In this document: in pieces, positions 6,048 through 10,549 of the stretch
Numbering within the stretch: position 1 is the stretch's first letter
How the letters are laid out: each line of letters opens with the position of its first letter
DNA from: Dysgonamonadaceae bacterium
GTDB taxonomy: Bacteria > Bacteroidota > Bacteroidia > Bacteroidales > Azobacteroidaceae
Direction: 5' to 3'
Assembly (NCBI GenBank): GCA_031261015.1
Contig: JAISKG010000177.1
Coordinates: 1 to 10,549, forward strand
DNA: 10,549 nucleotides
Made by a program: the position numbers and the translations under genes
Notes under the pieces: generated by a model
What the model was told of the DNA's origin: nothing
Seen by the model: only the letters and a program-made list of their open reading frames with translations
Databases searched by the model: none

Positions 6048-6305
6048 ATGCAGATAGCTTTAAATCAAGAAAGTAAGCAATCAATCGAAAAAGTTACAGG
6101 TTTGAGCTATGACCAAATCATTTCTATGGAGATTGAAACTATTGAAAATGCAATCGAAAAAAAAATTGGTAAAAGGCTGAAATTTAGAAATAAAAAAGAT
6201 AGCCGTTTGCCAAGTAGAGGATCTGCGTATCTTGCATTGAATCGTTTTTTTGATTTTAATCGCAAAAAAATGGATCGTTTTATTGATTCTTTATCAGTTG
6301 ATTAA
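6048..6305 (+). CDS. Small basic protein of unknown function, 85 residues
   Basis: The frame runs from ATG 6048 to TAA 6303-6305, close behind a strong promoter. I do not recognise a named family. The N-terminal half (MQIALNQESKQSIEKVTGLSYDQ..., about 1-40) is helical and acidic. The middle is very basic (KKIGKRLKFRNKKDSR, 38-53). The C-terminal part has RLPSRGSAYLALNRFF and then FNRKKMDRFIDSL, which looks conserved in style and could bind nucleic acid or a partner protein. There is no signal peptide and no membrane segment. The gene is AT-rich like its divergent neighbours and unlike the rRNA methyltransferase gene that follows 61 bp downstream. The divergent layout suggests a two-armed regulated cassette; a toxin-antitoxin type role is possible but unproven. 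Confidence 0.68.
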   Translation: MQIALNQESKQSIEKVTGLSYDQIISMEIETIENAIEKKIGKRLKFRNKKDSRLPSRGSAYLALNRFFDFNRKKMDRFIDSLSVD

Positions 6306-6310
6306 TCACT

Positions 6311-6318
6311 TATTTTTG
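6311..6318 (+). promoter_or_regulatory. Possible -7 box for the rRNA methyltransferase gene
   Basis: TATTTTTG matches TAnnTTTG and lies 48 bp before the preferred ATG at 6367. The best upstream TTG (6283-6285) is 25 bases away, longer than usual, so the match is partial. If it is used, the ATG at 6319 would fall at or before the transcript start, favouring 6367. Confidence 0.35.
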
Positions 6319-6366
6319 ATGGATGCCCAATTTTTCAAAAACCTTAGCCCATTATACGAAACAATA

Positions 6367-7683
6367 ATGGAACTCCCCGCCGCATTTACCTCCCGCACCC
6401 AAGCCCTTTTAGGCGATGAATGGCCATCCTTTGAGCAATCCCTGCTCGAAACGCCGCCCGTAAGTATTCGCTTCAATCCGGCAAAACGTCCCATTTTTCC
6501 TAGCGAATGCGATGCCGCAGTTCCTTGGGCTTCCCATGCTTACTATTTGAAGGAACGTCCGGTTTTCACGCTCGATCCTTTGTTTCACGCCGGCTGTTAC
6601 TACGTGCAGGAAGCCGCTTCGATGTTTTTGGAGCAAGTAGTCCGGGCGCATCTTGCCGAACCGGCGAAAGTGCTGGATTTGTGCGCCGCTCCGGGAGGAA
6701 AATCCACGCAACTGATTTCGGTTTTGCCGGAAGGAAGTTTGCTGGTCGCGAACGAAGTCATCCGGTCGCGTGCGGCTGTTTTGGGTGAAAATCTCCTCAA
6801 ATGGGGCGATTCCTGTACAATTTTAACGAATAACGATCCGACTGATTTCGGACGGCAAGGCGCGTTTTTCGATGCGATTGTCGCCGATGTGCCTTGCTCC
6901 GGCGAGGGAATGTTCCGGAAAGATCCGGCGGCGATCCGCGAATGGTCGCTTTCTCACGTGCAACTTTGTGCGGAACGGCAACGCCGCATCGTGGCCGATG
7001 TGTGGCCGGCCTTGAAATCCGGCGGCCTGCTGATTTACAGTACCTGCACCTACAACCGCGAGGAAAACGAAGATAATATCCAATGGATTTGCAAAGAGTT
7101 AGGCGCCGAAATCGTCGAAGAGCCACATCGCTTGATGCCGCATCGAACGCGCGGCGAAGGTTTTTTTATTGCCGCCGTCCGTAAAACTTCTTCGGAAACG
7201 CGTACAAAAAAACCGCCGAAAACACAAGCTCATCCCCGCCCCGCTTCCTTTCCTTACTCCTTTCTCCATTCTCCCCAAGACTGGACAATCCTCACTCACA
7301 ATCAGGAATTTGCCGCGATCCCTTCCCTGCACGAAAGCGATTACCATTCTTTATCGCAGCATTTCAAAATTCTTTCTGCCGGCGTTCCGTTGGGAACCAT
7401 CAAAGGAAAAGATTTTGTTCCTGCGCCGGCTTTGGCTCTCTCGTCCGCTTTGGATTTACCGGCTTTTCCCGTTTGGGAATTGAATTATACAGAAGCGATT
7501 CGCTATTTACGGAAAGAAACTTTTGCCGAAATTCCGTCCGCTTTGCCGAAAGGCATTGTGCTGGTCGCTTATCAAACGGTTCCCTTGGGATTTATCAAAA
7601 ATATCGGCACGCGCGCCAACAATTTATATCCTTCGGAATGGCGCATTCGCATGAGTTTACAAAATGATTTTCCTACAATTTAA
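6367..7683 (+). CDS. rRNA cytosine-C5 methyltransferase, NOL1/NOP2/sun family (RsmF-like)
   Basis: The 438-residue protein transfers a methyl group from SAM to C5 of a cytosine in rRNA. The N-terminus MELPAAFTSRTQALLG fits the family start, so ATG 6367 is chosen over 6319 (16 residues longer). The SAM-binding motif VLDLCAAPGGKST spans 102-114. ADVPCSGEGMFRKD (173-186) holds Cys177, which helps release the product, and YSTCTYNREENE (224-235) holds the catalytic nucleophile Cys227. The C-terminal portion (from about 295) contains a PUA-like RNA-binding region ending in PLGFIKNIGTRANNLYPSEW, as in RsmF-type enzymes. Which rRNA position is modified cannot be told. Overlaps the convergent DUF187 gene by 11 bp. 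Confidence 0.92.
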   Translation: MELPAAFTSRTQALLGDEWPSFEQSLLETPPVSIRFNPAKRPIFPSECDAAVPWASHAYYLKERPVFTLDPLFHAGCYYVQEAASMFLEQVVRAHLAEPAKVLDLCAAPGGKSTQLISVLPEGSLLVANEVIRSRAAVLGENLLKWGDSCTILTNNDPTDFGRQGAFFDAIVADVPCSGEGMFRKDPAAIREWSLSHVQLCAERQRRIVADVWPALKSGGLLIYSTCTYNREENEDNIQWICKELGAEIVEEPHRLMPHRTRGEGFFIAAVRKTSSETRTKKPPKTQAHPRPASFPYSFLHSPQDWTILTHNQEFAAIPSLHESDYHSLSQHFKILSAGVPLGTIKGKDFVPAPALALSSALDLPAFPVWELNYTEAIRYLRKETFAEIPSALPKGIVLVAYQTVPLGFIKNIGTRANNLYPSEWRIRMSLQNDFPTI

Positions 7684-9172
7684 TGGTTTTTGATTTCCCT
7701 TTTTTGCTTTCATTATGAAAGCGATCGACGGAAGTGACCACGTATTTATATTTGATTTTCCCGTTCCGGTATGGTAAAAAATACTGCGTTTCGCGGGTTG
7801 TCGTCCTAATTTTCGACGGATCGTCGAGGTTGACTTTTTCCTTATTGTCAAAACGGTAAACGACGTAATATTGCGCTTTTTGCGGGTTGGCCGGATCGCC
7901 GTTGCGTTTCCAATGCAGGAAATAACCACCGGGCATCCACTCGGCCTTCAGCGATTTAATGTCTTCCGGTGCACGGTCGCATAAATGCGTATAAGCCGGA
8001 ATCAAAGCAGGATACGTTTGATAATGATTTTTTAAGCTGTCGGCAACTCCGCGATTATTTTTGAGCAATTCGTAACCCGGCCAAAAGCAATGGCCATGCA
8101 CAGCCGGAAGCGATCGCTCCAATTCCATTTTTTGGGTTAAATCGGAAGCTTTCATCGTGCGATCCACATCCTGTCCGATATACAATTGCGCGCCGCAGTT
8201 ATTCTCGTTCCACCAACGGACGAGCGTTTCGTAATCAGCTGAGGCATGACCGACTTCCCAATACAACTGCGGCAAATTGTAGTCGATCCAGCCTTTCTCG
8301 ACCCACAATTTTATGTCGGCATACAGATCGTCGTAATTTTGCAAGCCTTTGGTTTGGCTGCCCGAACCGTCGGGCGTGCTCCTTTTATTCCGGTAGATGC
8401 CAAACGGACTGATGCCGAAGCGCACCCAGGGCTTACTGCGTAGAATCGTTCGTTTAATTTCGTGAATCAATAAATTAACATTATTGCGTCGCCAGTCGCC
8501 TCGCTCGTTCGAACTAAATCCCTGTGCCGCTGCATATTGATTGAAACTTTTATCATCGGGAAATTTTTCGCCGGCGATCGGATACGGATAAAAATAATCG
8601 TCTGCATGAATAGCGTCCACATCGTAGCGATTGAGGATGTCTTGCACCACTTGGCAGATAAACTCCCGGCTTTCAGGCAATCCCGGATCGAAATAAATTT
8701 GATTGCCATATTTGACGAACCATTCGGGATGCCGGTAATAAATATGCGAAGGATGCAGTTTGTCTTTTGCAGAAGCAGTTACTCTATAAGGATTTAGCCA
8801 TGCGTGAAATTCGATGTTGCGGCGATGGCATTCGTCGATAAGAAAAGCCATCGGATCAAAATTGCCTACGGGCGCTTGGCCTTGCACGCCGGTCAAATAG
8901 CGGCTCCAAGGTTCGAGTTCCGAATAATAAAACGCATCGGCAGTAGGGCGCACTTGAAAAATCAGCGCATTGATATGGTAAACTTGGAAACTGTCTAACA
9001 TTTGAATAAAATAACGTTGCATCTGATCGACCGACATTGCGGCGTATTGCCCCTGCCCGATGACGTGGATCCATGCGCCTCGAAATTCTCGTTTGGGCTG
9101 GGTTTGGGAAGAACACGGCAGCGAAAGGAGAAAGGCAAATAAAAGTGAAAGAAGTTTTTGTGGCGACATCAT
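7673..9172 (-). CDS. Exported DUF187/GHL10 glycoside hydrolase-like protein
   Basis: This 499-residue protein starts with a signal peptide: MMSPQK, then a hydrophobic stretch (LLSLLFAFLLSL, 7-18) and PCSSQTQ. Cys20 might be lipidated, but a proline before it is not a normal lipobox residue, so secretion to the periplasm by signal peptidase I is as likely. The DUF187 (GHL10) domain covers about 28-345, with REFRGAWIHV (28-37), NALIFQVRPTADAFY (68-82), EFHAWLNPYRV (121-131), AIHADDYFYPYP (187-198), FGISPFGIYRN (252-262) and QLYIGQDVD (329-337). The acidic residues of ADDYF and the Glu/Asp around YWEVG are candidate catalytic groups. The last 100 residues look like a fibronectin type III-like beta domain (YYVVYRFDN...KYKYVVTSVD). 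The substrate is unknown. The start is the first of two adjacent ATGs. It has its own promoter, so it need not depend on the ATPase gene upstream. Confidence 0.88.
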   Translation of the reverse strand: MMSPQKLLSLLFAFLLSLPCSSQTQPKREFRGAWIHVIGQGQYAAMSVDQMQRYFIQMLDSFQVYHINALIFQVRPTADAFYYSELEPWSRYLTGVQGQAPVGNFDPMAFLIDECHRRNIEFHAWLNPYRVTASAKDKLHPSHIYYRHPEWFVKYGNQIYFDPGLPESREFICQVVQDILNRYDVDAIHADDYFYPYPIAGEKFPDDKSFNQYAAAQGFSSNERGDWRRNNVNLLIHEIKRTILRSKPWVRFGISPFGIYRNKRSTPDGSGSQTKGLQNYDDLYADIKLWVEKGWIDYNLPQLYWEVGHASADYETLVRWWNENNCGAQLYIGQDVDRTMKASDLTQKMELERSLPAVHGHCFWPGYELLKNNRGVADSLKNHYQTYPALIPAYTHLCDRAPEDIKSLKAEWMPGGYFLHWKRNGDPANPQKAQYYVVYRFDNKEKVNLDDPSKIRTTTRETQYFLPYRNGKIKYKYVVTSVDRFHNESKKGKSKTIKL

Positions 9173-9189
9173 AGGGTAAAATTTTGTGA

Positions 9190-9220
9190 CAAAGTTAGTT
9201 GTTTTTATTTAAGGGGCAAA
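9190..9220 (-). promoter_or_regulatory. Promoter of the DUF187/GHL10 gene
   Basis: On the minus strand TTTG (9220-9217), a 19-base spacer and TAACTTTG (9197-9190) match the Bacteroidota consensus exactly, 17 bp ahead of the ATG at 9172. The leader would be about 10 nt. Confidence 0.72.
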
Positions 9221-9289
9221 AAAGTTTTAATGCTTATCCGCAAAACAACCCCTTTGAAATTTAAAGACATTCCTTTTACTTCTTTGCAA

Positions 9290-10471
9290 TCAATAATTCA
9301 AGCCAAACGCCCACAGCGGAAGCACGTTTTGATACCCATACTCAATATCGTCTTTCACAATATAAGCGTTTTTCAGCCCTTCAATCTGTTTTTGCGTTTT
9401 GCTTTTTCCGCCTACCTCAAAAGTCAGATTATTGATATTGAAATCGCCTTTGTCGGAACGATAAATTTTATTATTTATCCGCATTTGGTTAAAAAATACG
9501 GTTTCGCGCAAGTTTCCGGTGTCAGGTGCTTTTTCGGACAGGCAGAAAGCAAGATTGGTATTGTCCAGATAAACTTTCTCTACTTTACCGACTACGAGAA
9601 AACTTTCGGTTTTTTCGCGAAGTTGGGCAATCATTCCTGCTTTTTCGATGTAATAAAAGTAATCGGCAATGTTGTTTTTACTTACTTCTATCAATTTTGA
9701 AAGTCCCGAAAAATTAGGTTTGAACGGAACGCTATCGGCAATGATTGCCAAAAGTTTCAACAATTTTCTGCCTGTTGCAACATTCATGTTTGCATACACC
9801 GGAATATCGCTTTCCATTGTTTGCGTTATAATTTGTTTCAAATGAGCCACATAATCTTCGTCGTTCCCAAACGGATAATATCCTCTTTGCAAGTATTCTT
9901 TGAAATATTTTATCGGATAACCGATAACCGGTTTCAAATCTCCATTTTTATGAGCAAGAATATCTTGTAAAGATAAAACAGGAACAGTAATTCCGTGAAA
10001 AAACTGTAAATATTCTCGAAACGACAATCCTTGCAAGTAACTGACTAATGCCCTTCGACTTAAATCGGCATACCCTTTCAAAATATCCAATATCGACGAT
10101 CCTGTAAAAACCACTTTCAAATCAGAGTAATTGTCATACAGATTTTTCAGGGTACGCGACCATTCCGGATATTTATGTATCTCATCTATAAAAAGATACT
10201 TGCCACCATTTTTGTAAAATTTATCCGCTGTTTCATGTAGTGTATGATTGGCAAAATATAAATCGTCCATCGAAACATACAAAGTATCGGAAATGCTGCG
10301 ATTTTCCTTAATGTATTGAAGAACAAGCGTCGTTTTGCCTACTCCTCGCGGTCCGACAATACCAAACATTCTGCTGTCCCAATTGATTGAAGGATACAAA
10401 TAACGCTTAAAATCTAAAGTAGTTTTGCGCAACTGCTCTTCAAAATTTTGATATAATGCTTCCATATTCAA
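9290..10471 (-). CDS. AAA_14 family ATPase with DUF4143 domain
   Basis: This 393-residue cytoplasmic P-loop ATPase belongs to the AAA_14/DUF4143 group, whose cellular role is not established. Walker A is GPRGVGKTT (40-48). Walker B is KYLFIDEIHK (91-100), followed by YPEWSRTL. The sensor segment KVVFTGSS is at 119-126, and a DLSRRA arginine motif at 136-141 leads into LQGLSFREYL. The remainder is the DUF4143 region, including a winged-helix-like part (LIEVSKNNIADYFYYIEKAG) and a C-terminal FEVGGKSKTQKQI that looks like the E-x-K end of a PD-(D/E)XK nuclease-like fold. Length is normal and no motif is broken, so it is probably intact. Start ATG 10471 is used; ATG 10465 would remove two residues. 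The gene is more AT-rich than the core genes, and relatives often occur in many copies in Bacteroidota genomes, consistent with accessory status. Confidence 0.9.
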   Translation of the reverse strand: MNMEALYQNFEEQLRKTTLDFKRYLYPSINWDSRMFGIVGPRGVGKTTLVLQYIKENRSISDTLYVSMDDLYFANHTLHETADKFYKNGGKYLFIDEIHKYPEWSRTLKNLYDNYSDLKVVFTGSSILDILKGYADLSRRALVSYLQGLSFREYLQFFHGITVPVLSLQDILAHKNGDLKPVIGYPIKYFKEYLQRGYYPFGNDEDYVAHLKQIITQTMESDIPVYANMNVATGRKLLKLLAIIADSVPFKPNFSGLSKLIEVSKNNIADYFYYIEKAGMIAQLREKTESFLVVGKVEKVYLDNTNLAFCLSEKAPDTGNLRETVFFNQMRINNKIYRSDKGDFNINNLTFEVGGKSKTQKQIEGLKNAYIVKDDIEYGYQNVLPLWAFGLNY

Positions 10472-10482
10472 TGAATTTTCGA

Positions 10483-10490
10483 CAAAGATA
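10483..10490 (-). promoter_or_regulatory. Probable -7 box for the AAA_14 ATPase gene
   Basis: On the minus strand TATCTTTG is a full match to TAnnTTTG, 11 bp before the ATG at 10471, giving a very short leader. There is no TTTG at the -33 position; instead the area upstream is filled by the first copy of a 22-bp repeat. Confidence 0.5.
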
Positions 10491-10491
10491 T

Positions 10492-10545
10492 AAAATTTTC
10501 CCTACCTAAGTGCTTTTTTCTTGAAAATTTTCCCTGTCTGAGTGC
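10492..10545. repeat. Two imperfect 22-bp direct repeats, 32-bp period
   Basis: Copies at 10492-10513 and 10524-10545 agree at 19 of 22 positions. Both begin AAAATTTTCCCT and end AGTGC; the differences are AC versus GT, and one A versus G. Ten bases separate them. The array begins directly next to the ATPase -7 box and may go on past the window edge. They could be tandem regulator sites or part of a dispersed repeat accompanying this ATPase family. Confidence 0.75.
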
Positions 10546-10549
10546 ATTA

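Noticed and set aside
5209..6305. Named toxin-antitoxin system
   Set aside because: No recognisable toxin fold (RelE, PIN, HEPN, Fic and the like) is visible in the three small proteins, so the label would be a guess.
6250..6366. Longer N-terminus for the RsmF-like protein (from 6250 or 6319)
   Set aside because: The extra residues from 6250 overlap the 85-codon gene and do not resemble the family. The family-typical start MELPAAF is at 6367, although 6319 cannot be fully excluded.
9211..9254. AAGGGG and CCCCTT arms between the ATPase and DUF187 genes as a terminator
   Set aside because: The arms are only 6 bp with a loop above 30 bases and no T-run, and the left arm overlaps the -33 box of a good promoter.

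Overview
The window looks like chromosomal DNA from a member of the Bacteroidota, most likely of the order Bacteroidales. Several intergenic regions carry the phylum-specific promoter form (TTTG, a spacer of about 19-20 bases, then TAnnTTTG). Several proteins are of types I know mainly from this phylum: DUF3127, DUF5053, an AddB-like nuclease with an N-terminal FPxxRAGLFF motif, and a short RsmI-related methyltransferase. The species cannot be named from this sequence. Coding is dense and the core genes are of moderate GC.

Left part (1-3250, minus strand): a two-gene unit for DNA processing. A DUF3127 protein, predicted OB-fold with an SSB-like C-terminal tip, lies 6 bp upstream of a large AddB/RecB-type PD-(D/E)XK nuclease. 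The nuclease runs off the left edge just where a C-terminal iron-sulfur cysteine cluster would begin. Divergent from this unit is manC (3381-4457, plus), which makes GDP-mannose for surface glycans. It overlaps tail-to-tail by 10 bp with an RsmI-related SAM methyltransferase (4448-5164, minus).

Middle (5209-6305): a small, visibly AT-rich cassette of three short genes. A DUF5053 gene and an upstream 57-codon gene lie on the minus strand, separated by a hairpin. An 85-codon gene points the other way. The 182 bp between the two arms holds two near-consensus promoters facing outward and three dyad symmetries. One dyad, a 20-bp palindrome, fills the spacer of the leftward promoter. This is the part of the window most like an undescribed regulated module. 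Its function cannot be read from the sequence.

Right part: an RsmF/NOL1-NOP2-sun type rRNA m5C methyltransferase (6367-7683, plus) overlaps tail-to-tail by 11 bp with an exported DUF187/GHL10 glycoside-hydrolase-like protein (7673-9172, minus). Upstream of that is an AAA_14/DUF4143 ATPase (9290-10471, minus), a family often present in many copies in this phylum. Two imperfect copies of a 22-bp repeat with a 32-bp period lie directly upstream of it, at the right edge.

No tRNA, rRNA, CRISPR array or insertion sequence was seen. No intergenic stretch exceeds 300 bases.
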